NCBI GenBank assembly: GCA_028554795.2
Contig: CM068841.1
Span: 25,539,308-25,603,307, forward strand
DNA: 64,000 nt
Direction of reading: 5' to 3'
From: Sinohyriopsis cumingii
Lineage: Eukaryota; Mollusca; Bivalvia; Unionida; Unionidae
The notes beneath the pieces are model-generated. The model was not told the DNA's origin. It did no database searches and was given only the letters and a program-made list of their open reading frames with translations. Shown here piece after piece: positions 51,622 through 62,367 of this stretch; position 1 is the first letter of the stretch, and the number at the start of each line of letters is the position of its first letter. Made by a program: the position numbers and the translations under genes.

Positions 51622-51623
51622 AT

Positions 51624-52574
51624 ATGGAGCAGATATATTATTCTCCGCGAGGATTTTGGCGAGGAAAATCAGCAATTGCCAAACTCGCTAAAGCCGCCAA
51701 AGTAAAATCATCCGTCGCTGAATCGTGGCTATCAAAACAGGCAATTTGGCAAATATATCTCCCTCCGCCTAAGAAAATACCGTACGCGAGTTTCACCGTC
51801 AGTGTCCCTAATGAGGTCCATCAGGCGGATCTTATGTTTCTTCCTCACGATACCTTCGACGGAGTCACATATAAATATGTTCTGACAATCGTTGATATCG
51901 CTAGCAGGTATAAAGAAGCAGAGCCATTATCGAATAAAACAGCGACGGAAATTGCTAAGGCGTTTAACGAAATTTATTCTCGATCCCCGTTGACATGGCC
52001 GAATCTTCTCCAGGTTGATCCAGGTCGAGAATTTCTTGGCGCGGTTACTGCATTGATGAAAAAAAATAACGTTAAAATCCGTCGCGGTATTGTAGGTGTT
52101 CATCGCAATCAAGCTATCGTTGAAAGATTCAATAAAACGCTCGCAGAACGATTATTTGGATACCAGTACGCGCGCGAGTTTATTCAGGATAATCGATCTC
52201 ACGATTGGGTATCAAGATTGCCTCAGGTAATTAACTCGTTACATAACGAAATAACTCGAACAATAGCAATGAAACCTGTAATTGCAATTACAAAATCGAA
52301 TATACCCCTAAAGCGAGGTTCCACAATTCAGCCTGTACTAGGTAGCGTCACAGTCAGATATTTATATAAGGAAGGCGAGGCCGAAGGAGGCAGAAAAAGA
52401 GCAACCGACGCAACCTGGAGCGTTACAACACATAAAATATCCGCCGTAACAAGATCATCTGGAAGACCAGCGATTTATATCCTAGATTCACTGGCGCCAC
52501 AACGCGGATTTACCAAGGAAGAATTGCAAATAGTCCCCGAAGATACTCAACTACCGCCAGCGTCACTGAGGTAG
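51624..52574 (+). CDS. Retrovirus-like integrase, class B, 316 aa, intact
   Basis: The N-terminal helical region (KLAKAAKVKSSVAESWLSKQ) is followed by a DDE core with first Asp in VHQADLMFLPHDT, second Asp in LLQVDPGREF and Glu in NQAIVERFNKTLAERLF, with 34 residues between the last two. The C terminus is an SH3-like fold (ATDATWSVTTHKISAV, LAPQRGFTKEELQIVPEDTQ). No chromodomain, unlike the class A integrase at 15055. The full frame is open. It overlaps the helicase gene tail-to-tail by 28 bp. A relic copy is at 24180-24992. Confidence 0.93.
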   Translation: MEQIYYSPRGFWRGKSAIAKLAKAAKVKSSVAESWLSKQAIWQIYLPPPKKIPYASFTVSVPNEVHQADLMFLPHDTFDGVTYKYVLTIVDIASRYKEAEPLSNKTATEIAKAFNEIYSRSPLTWPNLLQVDPGREFLGAVTALMKKNNVKIRRGIVGVHRNQAIVERFNKTLAERLFGYQYAREFIQDNRSHDWVSRLPQVINSLHNEITRTIAMKPVIAITKSNIPLKRGSTIQPVLGSVTVRYLYKEGEAEGGRKRATDATWSVTTHKISAVTRSSGRPAIYILDSLAPQRGFTKEELQIVPEDTQLPPASLR

Positions 52575-53293
52575 TTTACTCGAATTCGTCCTAGCTGGGA
52601 TAATTTTCTAACTCTCGACACGGCCAAATACACTAGATTTGACCAAGAAATTCTGTCATCGACGATCCAAACTTGGCCATCGACGGTCAATCCTTGCGAT
52701 GTATGTATCGTTGTTGCGTAGCCTAATTTCCACGGTGATTTTTCTGCATTTATCGCGTCATTAACAAGATTAATATCAACAAAGATAATATCATTTAGGA
52801 CCAAGTTTTTTTCCCTTCCACATGGCAGAGTAACGTTGATATTTTGTCGCCTAGTATTAGCGGGCCTGTAGCATAACGGTACCTGCAGCGTTGGAAATTT
52901 CTCACAATGTAGCTTGAATAACATTTCCTGAATAATATCACGAATAATTTTCCTACTAGCGACGATCAGATGATCGGGACGCCACAAATTTAGAAAATCG
53001 TTCATCGGAGTCTCGTCGATTATTTTCCTCATGACGTCACATTGAATCTTGTTTGGTTGTAATCGAATCAATTTTTTAAACTCGGTCAACAAAATATCTG
53101 TCGATCTATAATCAGCGTCGATTTCCTCGTAATAATCAACGAAGTTTCTGAGCCATTCTTGAGGCGATTCGCCATCGATAGGATTAGGTTGGCCGTGATC
53201 GCCGCACATTATTACAGCGGTATTTTTCCCTCCCAGCCAAGCTAATATCGATTTTAATATATCTAAATTTACCGTGCAAATCTCATCAGAAGT
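52547..53293 (-). CDS. SF1 Pif1/RecD-like helicase, C-terminal part only
   Basis: The frame begins within motif II (SDEICTVNLD, near 53290), continues with motif III (AVIMCGDHGQPNPI) and ends with motifs V and VI (GYATTIHTSQGLTVDG, NLVYLAVSRVRKL). These belong to Pif1-like DNA helicases, which in transposons and large DNA viruses act in replication. The Walker A half is missing: a TAG at 53294-53296 and unrelated DNA follow. The relic at 25280-26260 still has the matching N-terminal region. Truncated but with no internal break. Confidence 0.8.
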   Translation of the reverse strand, partial: TSDEICTVNLDILKSILAWLGGKNTAVIMCGDHGQPNPIDGESPQEWLRNFVDYYEEIDADYRSTDILLTEFKKLIRLQPNKIQCDVMRKIIDETPMNDFLNLWRPDHLIVASRKIIRDIIQEMLFKLHCEKFPTLQVPLCYRPANTRRQNINVTLPCGREKNLVLNDIIFVDINLVNDAINAEKSPWKLGYATTIHTSQGLTVDGQVWIVDDRISWSNLVYLAVSRVRKLSQLGRIRVNYLSDAGGS

Positions 53294-53350
53294 CTAATTT
53301 TTCAGTAATATGCGTGAAGTAGATGGGCAGAAAAGCATGTAAACAGTTTA

Positions 53351-53662
53351 TTATAACTCTGTAAAGATACCAAAACAGTTCAGGAGGCAGCGCGAAAAAG
53401 TGCAAGGCGTTGCCCTAACCTCCGGCCAATACGTCCCGTGGATTTGAAAAGAGTTGAGTTTGAGGATACTAGCTTCACTCTTAGTGCACTCTGACGGATG
53501 TGCCAAGTCATCGCGTATGTAGACGTTAACGAATTTATTCAAGGATCGGTCCAAAAGTGTATGGTGCGAATGCTCTGCCTTCCGAGCGGCTTGAAGTACT
53601 TGGTTTGGAGAGACGTCAGCATCATCTTGCTTCCTTTTTCTTAGAAGACCCCCTAACTTCAT
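53351..53662 (-). CDS. Orphan gene, 103 aa, stop codon next to AATAAA
   Basis: MKLGGLLRKRKQDDADVSPN, LLDRSLNKFVNVYIRDDLAH, EASILKLNSFQIHGTYWPEV and a Cys-containing end. The family is not recognised. The stop TAA is directly followed by TAAA so that AATAAA overlaps it (minus strand, about 53342-53349), a layout of compact viral genes. The base composition matches the class B fragment next to it (58 bp away), not the AT-rich host. It could be a further gene of that element or of another mobile element. Confidence 0.45.
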   Translation of the reverse strand: MKLGGLLRKRKQDDADVSPNQVLQAARKAEHSHHTLLDRSLNKFVNVYIRDDLAHPSECTKSEASILKLNSFQIHGTYWPEVRATPCTFSRCLLNCFGIFTEL

Positions 53663-53699
53663 CGGAGAGGATTCTATTAATCTCTTTTTTTTTCAGTTG

Positions 53700-55917
53700 A
53701 CATACGCAAACTTACTGTCGACTTTAAGTGAACCTAATACTTCATATTACCTGTATTGATTAAAAGGATATTTATGCACGCAGATCTGAATTGATCCTAC
53801 TCAGGAAATTTAAAATGAGGAAAAACTATTATTATCATTGCAATAATTCATGTTTCGACATCTAAAATGTAGGAGTATCGCAAAAATCGATTGAAGTACA
53901 ACATTCATTGTAATCATCTTCCATCATTACATAAGGAAACTAAAATCACAATTGTAGTTGGATTAGCAAATAAAGCAAAACTTATAGAGAATTTGGCTAT
54001 CCACCTTAGTTGGGTGAGAAATTACTAGGACGTTCACTGTAGACTGCGACATGATTTATAAAGAAATCCCTTATTTTTTTATTCAAAAAGTATTTTAAGA
54101 TATGTAGACATGGGAAGGGAAAAGAACATATATTTCAATAAATGGATAACTCAGTGGTTGAATTATCGGTGATCGTTGGACTTAACCATTATGCTTATGT
54201 TGCCTACAAATTATATATATGTGTTTACATATATTCCAATCCTCTGGCTGGTGGCATATATTTAAGTGAGTCAGTTATCTTGCAGTATAAGTTATTGTTT
54301 TGTGAGGCATACGGCATGTGGCAAATATAATGGGGGTAAGCTATCTTATTGTATGGATTATTCTGTATGGTTCTAATTTGAAGTGTATCTTTTGAAGTAT
54401 ACCAGGAAAGGTTTAATTCTATTGTTTGATGACTCGGATGTAAATCTGATCGGAAGCATTTTAAGTGCAAAAAGGAAGATTTTTCCTCAAAAGAACGAAG
54501 TAAAATGCATAAAATCCAGAGTATTTTCTCATTTTAAAAGCTGTTGGCCTCACGGAGCTTTCTTCTTGCGTGACATTCACCTAGATTACTGAGAACGGTG
54601 CTCTTCATGTAGAGAGGGTGACAATTTGCCTCAAGTGTGTAACACGCACGTTCATCACCTCCTACGGGGTAACCTTCGACCAGAGTGCATTCCTTATCAG
54701 TGTCCACTGACAGTGGACACATATCTTCTCAATGTATCGAACTCCACTCTGCAGAACATGCTATTTTCATGTGAATTCAGTTAGGGAACTTTAGAAAGTC
54801 CAGCCACAAAGAAATTTCTGGACGTTTCATAAGTATGTGGTTTCAAAGGAAGATGAACCTATAATTTTAGGATTTATGTTTGCATTATATATTTCTCAGT
54901 TTATACAGATTTACAAGACTTCTGACAGCTTTCCATTTTTACGTAAGAGTTCATGTTTATGCTTATTTGGATATGTTTACATTTTAAAATTGTTTAGGTT
55001 TATTTGCCTTTTTCCAGAACTCGAATTTTCCAGAAATCGAAACTATATCGCTCGCCGTTATACAGTATCCATCCATTCATCCATCCATCCATCCGTCCAT
55101 CCATCCATAACGTATGCGCATTTGTACATAAAAAATATATAAACACATGAGATATTTTCTTCTTTAGCCTGACCGTCAGCTGTCCCGCATGAAAGGTAGG
55201 TCTTTATTTACGAAAAACCTTATTACAAATTATAAACCCTACTTGGCTGAACACAGCACTGATGTCAATGTCGGTTTAGTTTAAAGAAGTCGGATCTGTT
55301 CTTACACATTTTACATCGTGAAAGTAAGCTGAGGCCTGTGCTTAACTGCATGTTTGTTCTTCTCTCAATCCTGTTTAATGTGTATAGGATATGTTTGTGT
55401 AAGCTTGTAAGCATTCCTACTCTTTTCTCCTATTTTAATCGTGTTTGTTTGTGTGTAAAGTGAATATATTTTACCTTCTTTTCACTTCGCCCAATTCACC
55501 GTTAGGGTTAATGAGAATGTAAGGGTGTAGTCGTGTTAAACCTATGGCTTTGTGTTAATTTCCGTTAGACCATATATCGCGCCAATATACTACTTGGCAA
55601 GGGCATCTTGTGGTCTCTTAGATTTCCAGTTCAAAAGGCAACAAAACTTATTTTACAAGTTGTTGGTTAGTTTCATCATATTATTCCAACAAAAAGCCCC
55701 TTATCTTCGTTTGATACGTTCCTTCAATCCCATCAAATTGAGAGTTTTTAGTAAATCAAATAATTCATACGAACTCATTATCTGAAACTATTATATAAAT
55801 ATCATGATAAAACAAAACAACATGTGGTATGTTCTGCAGATTAATTGTTTAATAAATAAAGCTTTCTGAGATACATTTTATAAGTATTAAAAGGATCGTG
55901 ACCATGTGTATGCAAAA
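53700..55917. other. Host DNA, no gene; CATC repeats at about 55068-55110
   Basis: AT-rich with short frames only. A 31-bp stretch at 55168-55198 lies between a CTTTAG and a GTAGGT and could be a microexon, but nothing else supports it. Confidence 0.45.
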
Positions 55918-55927
55918 TTAAACATAC

Positions 55928-56100
55928 CTGGGATACCTAAGGTGAAGGTAGTATTTCTTTCTTGTCTTACGTTCACTTGAATGCACCTTTATAAGGGTAG
56001 AAGCGATCTGCGGTGCATGTTTATCTTCAATATTTGATGACAATTTCGTAAACAAGGCGACGATCAGCTGTGCACGTTTATCTTCACTAGTCGATGACAT
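55928..56100 (-). CDS. Possible host first exon with two-fold internal repeat
   Basis: ATG at 56100, then MSSTSEDKRAQLIVALFTKL and SSNIEDKHAPQIASTLIKV, two similar 19-20-residue segments, followed by a basic end and a CAG/GTATGT donor at 55927. The family is not recognised. Coding status is inferred only from the repeat, the open frame and the donor. Confidence 0.3.
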
Positions 56101-56101
56101 A

Positions 56102-57115
56102 GTTTCATAAACAATGAAACGCGGCTTATGAAAGGAATAAAAACGGAACTTAAAACTAGTCCTTATTGACTATTAAGTTAGAGGTTATTTTTTATCAGGT
56201 GTTATTCAGGTTGATTTCCATTGATTTTCAGCAATTTAAAACTTTATTTTATGTAACCTTATACCAAGAAAAACATCAAAATAGACCACGTCTGTTTAAA
56301 TTGATGTAGATAATTTATTGAAAAACAGTAAAACGATGAAATGTGTGCATAACTTTAATGATATTTCTTTATACATGGTTTACATTGCAACCAGTGCTGG
56401 AACAAATAACTAATCACAATGATGTTTAACAACAGCTTGTTCATCCCATTTTACGTTAATAAGAAAATTGCACTCAGCGGTCCATGTTCCTTCAGTACCT
56501 ACAATATATATGTATTGATTAATTTGTGTATCTATATTATTTGTAATTTGTATTCATGAGTGTAAATTTTAGTAATTATCTGTAGTGAAATTTTCGTACG
56601 TGCATATGTTTCATAAACAAGGAAACGCGGCTTATGAAAGGAATAAAAACGGAACTTAAAACGAGTCCTTATTGACTATTAAGTTAGAGGTTATTTTTTA
56701 TCAGGTGTTATTCAGGTTGATTTCCATTGATTTTCAGCAATTTAAAACTTTATTTTATGTAACCTTATACCAAGAAAAACATCAAAATAGACCACGTCTG
56801 TTTAAATTGATGTAGATAATTTATTGAAAAACAGTAAAACGATGAAATGTGTGCATAACTTTAATGATATTTCTTTATACATGGTTTACATTGCAACCAG
56901 TACTGGAACAAATAACTAATCACAATGATGTTTAACAACAGCTTGTTCATCCCATTTTACGTTAATAAGAAAATTGCACCAGCGGTCCATGTTCCTTCAG
57001 TACCTACAATATATATATATCGATTGATTTGTGTATCTATATTATTTGTAATTTGTATTCATGAGTGTAAATTTTAGTCATTATCTGTAGTGAAATGTTC
57101 GTACGTGCATATGTT
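56102..57115. repeat. Tandem duplication, two 506-bp copies
   Basis: TTTCATAAACAAxGAAACGC starts at 56103 and 56609; the copies remain nearly identical for the whole length, ending GTACGTGCATATGTT. The duplication is recent. Confidence 0.93.
56410..56498 (-). CDS. Possible terminal coding exon of a host gene
   Basis: The minus strand reads an ATTGTAG acceptor, then TEGTWTAECNFLINVKWDEQ, AVVKHHCD and TAG. It looks like the last exon of a small secreted Cys-containing protein; the family is not recognised. The second duplicate (about 56917-57004) has the same exon with one base missing in its GCACTCAGC stretch, which shifts the frame. Confidence 0.35.
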
Positions 57116-57689
57116 ATATTGTAAGATACTACGAACGTAAAATTGCACAAGATCTATAAATAGATGCCTACGTACGTGTTTAGAGTTACTAATAATAAAA
57201 GTATTAGCAAATATGTTGACAAGTTTCGGGCCGATGCCTACTTGATAGGTCATCCAGGTGGGTTCTTAGAAAAATTAACTTATTTCCCATTGTATGGGTA
57301 ATGACGTTGGAGATTTTCAATTTTTCACGTAACAATACGGGGAAATATGCGTGTTTTACCTGTTACGCCTGTATATACGTATATGTTGTTTACAATTGTT
57401 TTATTCTTGTTTCTTGCTTTCTTGCTATAGCACCAATACTGCAAACTCCTTTTTATGCTGTATTTATATATTATTGGGATTACATGAAGAATGGAATTAA
57501 GAAAGGCAATCGGTAGACGCATAGCGTCTGGCTGACGTATAAATAAGGTAAAGATCTTCGATTACAGGAAACAAATCGCCTGATACCCGTGGGCAGAGGT
57601 CTCCGATTACCCTCTCGTTCCATGACGAATCTTGATTAGCTCTCGGTGGATAAAGCAATAAAACATTTTCCTGGTGACTTTAATTGAAA

Positions 57690-57960
57690 TAAAATGCCAT
57701 GAATGCCACCTAGCACACGTGAAACCGGTATCGGCAACCTCGATTCATCAAAATGACCTAGAACTCATCGGATTGCATACGTGGTAACACCTCAGCATCG
57801 TTTGTATTTTGACTCGTATGGACTTGCATCACCAGTTGAAGTTGTTAATTATTTTAACCAGGCACAGTAAATAACCGTTCTTTCATTCGACTATTCTAAT
57901 ACAAACTCATTTAATTGGACCCAACCCAACCATGGTCATCTTATTGTTGAAGCGTTGAGC
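57690..57960 (+). pseudogene. Adenain-type protease relic (class B or other Polinton)
   Basis: ETGIGNLDSS, a stop and HRIAYVV where the family has a Gly-Thr-His-Trp motif, then LYFDSYGLASPVEVVNYFN, the Asp-containing strand of adenovirus-type proteases. Later pieces (TNSFNWTQPNHGHLIVE) are too decayed to show the Cys. Confidence 0.6.
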
Positions 57961-60080
57961 AGGCTTCAGCGTTCACCATTCCCAAAAACACTTATTTATT
58001 TAATATAACAGATCAATTAATATTAGAACAAATATCTAATAACATTTACGGACGCTACCCACTTCGACGACATGACGCTGATGCAGATCTAAGCACATTT
58101 GCCACCAAAGCTGATTTGTCTGCGTTTACTAGTTGTTTTGTTGATGGCGTTGACCCATGTTAGATCGTGATTGTTGAAAACGACACCGGTAAACTGAAAA
58201 CGTGTAATGTTGACATTCAAAATATTATTATCTAATTGATAGTTGGGGTCTCAAAGAACATTGGCTGAGATCAGAGCGACCTATGTGTATGTTGTGTTTA
58301 TCAATGACTATGTTGATTCTAGCATATTGTAACAAGTCAATAAATAATCAATGAAATCGCCAGTGTTTCCGCACTATCAACCAATTGAATATATAATCCA
58401 AGTGAATGGCTTACTCGTTTTGTTTTTAAAAACATTTCTTCAGTGGCTGTGATAGTCCTAAACCTCACATTTTAAAGACCCTCGAATATACTTGTGTATC
58501 ATAACCGGTAGTAAAGGTACGTTAGATTCAGTGGGAATGCTAATGAAAGATATTGCTCTTGATTTTGTACCACTCATATCATATTTTGTGAATCTGAAGT
58601 TCTAAATTTGTTCACAGTTGCATTATCAGTATCATTAGTTATAAATGATAAGCGGCATCATTTACCAGTAATATCACGTATTAACAAACCGGACATAGAT
58701 GTTATGTTGTTTGTTTATAATTTGTACAAAGTTGCCTTATCAATATTATAAACATCTATAGTAGCCGAAGATGAAATTCAGTTCCAAGCACTCAACGTTT
58801 AGCCTGTGGGTACTAAACAGTCTTTGGTGTTTGCGTTAAGATTAGATTTTATTGTTATATATAAGTAGAGGAATTTAACCATGTTGATTTGGCTGAGGAG
58901 TTTATCGACGGAGTTGTGCATCAGCTGGCAGTGAATATTAACATTGATAACAAATTTTCACTACTTCTTGAGGAACAGCTACTTCCATGTGTTGTTACAG
59001 ACCCTAGCATGAACTGCCATATACATTTGCTAAGGGTCAAGTAGAAATTTCTTGTTGGAATGACACTGAGGTACGGGTCACCTTGGAATCATCGCACGTG
59101 CAATTAGAAACGTCTAAGCGTTTGACTGAAGCACCAGAATCAAAAGCACACTCAGTTGAGAGAATAAATATATCGACTGTTATTTAACAAGTAGGCACTT
59201 GTGGCACTTGTTCAGGGTAACAATTGCTAGGCAAAGACAATCGTTCAATGCAAAAGGTGCAGGCATAATCGGTGTTTTTCAACGAAAAAGGGGCCAAACC
59301 ACAAGACGCACAATCACCGCTTATTTAAATAATCCCGAGACAGAAGTTTTCTATAATTGTGAAATGGCTAGAAGTGTGTGTGCTTATCGTACCTGCCCGT
59401 GATGATAAGACCGGACAAGGTCAGTCTGTCGTAATAATAAAATTGTATTATTTATAGAAAAAAACTATGATGAACCCTTAATCTTTACAACGTGAAAATA
59501 ATAATCGAAGCGGATAAACAGCTAATTATAAAATTCAAACCTGAGTGTTTGGATGTAGATGCTATATGTTGTTTTGCTGCGGAAATGACTTTTGGTTTTC
59601 GTTTGACTGTAATCACAGCAACAACAACCATTGTAGGTGCATCAGTCAGAATTATTGTCGGGGCTAAATCGATACTAACAGGTGTCTCTGATGATGTATC
59701 AAATTCATTTCTATTCAATTTCATTCACAAGAACGTGTCTATTCAGAACAGTTTGCATCAGCACAGAAAGGTCTCAATACTATTAGTACACGATATTAAG
59801 TGGCAATCGAAGATAACAGAATCAGTGCGACTGAGTATGAAACAGTTCTGGTGGAAATGGATCATCACAGACAGTTAAAAGAACAAATAAGAAACAGTAA
59901 TGCGTAATATAAACATCCATGGATAATACTAATACCTGATTCGTGGATCGAAACAACAGCTATCGGAACAGTATGCAAACACATCCATAACAAGCACAGT
60001 AGTTGTAAACTGCCATTTGGCTCTTTTGTGGTCTCTTTGTGCACTGATTTACTTCGTAGATTCAACCCACAATGACGGGT
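57961..60080 (+). pseudogene. Decayed coding DNA, probably structural genes of the same relic
   Basis: Protein-like fragments in changing frames: DQLILEQISNNIYGRYPLRR at about 58010-58075, FAKGQVEISCWNDTEVRV with LESSHVQLETSKRL at about 59025-59130, RQRQSFNAKGAGIIGVFQRK at about 59220-59290 (like a pVI-type start) and a 128-codon frame at 59492-59878. The order after a protease fits a capsid-gene relic, but no single family call is safe. Confidence 0.35.
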
Positions 60081-62180
60081 CACATACGTGGATTATTAAT
60101 GATATTCATCATGGGTTATACATGGCTCACTGAGCGTCTAAAATGTCATGGGATAGATGCTATGACGTGTATCAGTGACCGAAAGAGGCCATAAAAGGCA
60201 AAACAGACACTTTGCCACTACTAATGTTATTCAAATGGTATTAAGGTGCAGATAACGTTTGCAAACTCCTCTGTTCCTGAATGAAAATCGCAGTACATGA
60301 TATGTAAACTTATTTTCTCATTCTCCTTTGATGGATAAAAGTCAAGTTGTAATCAAAATCTGCTTCTCTGGAAACAATACAAAAGAAAACAAAGTAAATA
60401 ATAAAAGGGATCTAAACATAACCCTTACTTGCAAAAATGTGCTTAATAGATGTAATGGGTCTCGCGTTGCATTTAATCTTCTGCAGATTAGTAAGATCAC
60501 TGTAGATCATCTTCATTGAGTTAAATAAACTGTGCTGACTTTTAGCAGACCGCGTCATCATAATCTAATACAATTTAAGGATAATCTTCAGAAAACACAG
60601 TCAACTAAGATCTTTTTAAAAATCTGCCGACATGGGCTTAATATGCAGAATTTGATAGTTGGCATGGTAAATTTATGCATAAATATATAAACCCACTGTC
60701 TCACTAGTCTAACAACCAGTTCTAATTAGACAAACTACCCATATGTTTCATCACTATAGTAGTTTGGGCACCTTTGTAGAAAAACAATTCTCCATCCAAC
60801 AAAATTAAATCTAGAAATATGGATGAAATAATGTCGATCTTTGAGTTCTCCGTTTTCAGTATGCTAATATGAATTGAGATAAAAATATTCCTTTTTGGTT
60901 AATAGTGTGGATAACAATCGTAATGTTGAATTTCAATGAATATTCTACCCTTTTGTCGGTAGGCCTCCAATCGCTAATAATTGATATTATGAGTAATTGT
61001 TTACTGATCAGCTTAAGTCAAGATACAGATACTAAACACAGTAGTTAGTACATCAAGGATTATTGATAGCCACAACATGAATAATAATCTACTAACCACG
61101 GATGGAAAAAACATAATCCTAACTAATATTGTTTACAAGTTACCTTGGCGGATTTCCGTCGCAATGCTTTTGTACATACTCATTCAAATGGCATGGTGTT
61201 AAGAATATATGATTTAATTATTTCTGATCTAATATATATTTATTTCAATTTAATTGTCAGTTTTAATTTTTTTATTATTCATTACATGATATTGTAATGT
61301 AAATTTATTCACTAAAGATAATTATTTTTTTAGAAAATAGTTTGACCTTGACTGTTAGTTTATAAACACCAGGTTTTGATCTAAATCCTGACCTTGTTTT
61401 AGAATTTGTAGCAATCTTCTTAAACAAGTTCCATTTTATTTTAAAATGATTGGTTATTTCCAAGGTCATGATGGGACTTTATCTATAAGATGTTAAAATT
61501 TTTAAAAATATTATTTGTTTGAGTAAAAATGATTGGTATTCGTCAGGGTCACACCGGCTAAACGTTATCTGTAACAATTATTTGCTTCCATAAACTTCCA
61601 GAAGATGATCACGTGACCTTTGTTTACGTTTTAGAAAGCCCATATAACCATGTTTTGTAGAATTAATCTCAGTAGAAGTTGGGCTGTTAAGCTGTTAGTT
61701 GTGTGTTGTGGTGTTGGGAGTTATTTCAAATTACTTGGTTTGGACTTATTTCAAATTACCTGGATTCAAAAGGATTAATTCTGTTATTTTTCTGGAAAAT
61801 ACGTGTGCTGATGTAATATTGTGGAACAAGGACATAATTTTATAAACATGTATTCAGCTATCAGAAACGGGAGTGATAATTCTTATTTATACAAGGAACT
61901 GTAGACCTCAACACCACAGATTGTATCATACGTCATCGTTTTCCATTTTGGAATCTTCGTCGGGATTCGAACGTTAAATCAGTAGAACATTTTGTTTATT
62001 AGGATTACTAAAATTTTATTCTTGGATTAATTTTGGATCTTTTTTGGATTTGATTCTATAAAACCGTAAGTTCATATTGTTGTTCTCAATTTTACAGAAA
62101 TTACTGAAATTTTAAAAGCTTGTGATTTTCATTCTTTATTGTGTTGCTGTTTATTCGAGCCTAAAAAAGTGACATAAGAA
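60081..62180. other. Host DNA; last part may be a retrotransposon LTR
   Basis: No gene to about 61500. From about 61540 to 62180 the sequence has LTR-like properties (a possible TATA in CCCATATAACC near 61640, and the primer-site-like sequence that follows), but I found no second LTR and no firm ends. Confidence 0.3.
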
Positions 62181-62367
62181 ATTGGGCGCTCATCCTAAGG
62201 ACACTTTTGAATATTGAACAGAATATTTCAGAAAACTTTGTTTTGTGAAAGTTAAATTCCCCATGTTTATGAAATCTTAGTGAAATCGGCAAGCTTTTTC
62301 TAAAATGTCGTCGAAAGTAGAAATCTTTCTTTCAAATCCTACAACACTCAAGACGAGATGTGTTTAG
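62181..62367 (+). mobile_element. Putative LTR retrotransposon leader and start of gag
   Basis: TTGGGCGCTCATCCTAAGG at about 62184-62202 resembles a tRNA-type primer binding site as found after the 5' LTR of Gypsy elements. About 100 bp later ATG at 62305 opens MSSKVEIFLSNPTTLKT, similar in style to Gypsy gag starts. It is cut by the polymerase fragment at about 62342. Confidence 0.35.

Larger units (their letters stand above)
50451..53293. mobile_element. Class B Polinton-like fragment (ATPase, PLA2, integrase, helicase)
   Basis: A compact block of four overlapping or nearly touching genes, more GC-rich and far better preserved than its surroundings. It has a packaging ATPase and helicase on the minus strand and zinc-ribbon/PLA2 and integrase on the plus strand. 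No inverted repeats or target duplications are seen, and the helicase is cut at its N-terminal side, so this is part of a larger element. The genes are only remotely related to those of Polintons 1 and 2. Relics of the same class lie at 24180-27660 and probably 57690-60080. Confidence 0.85.

Noticed and set aside
59492-59878. 128-codon frame as an intact gene
   Set aside because: Lies within a decayed Polinton relic and has no promoter, 3' signal or family match, so it is described only as part of the relic.
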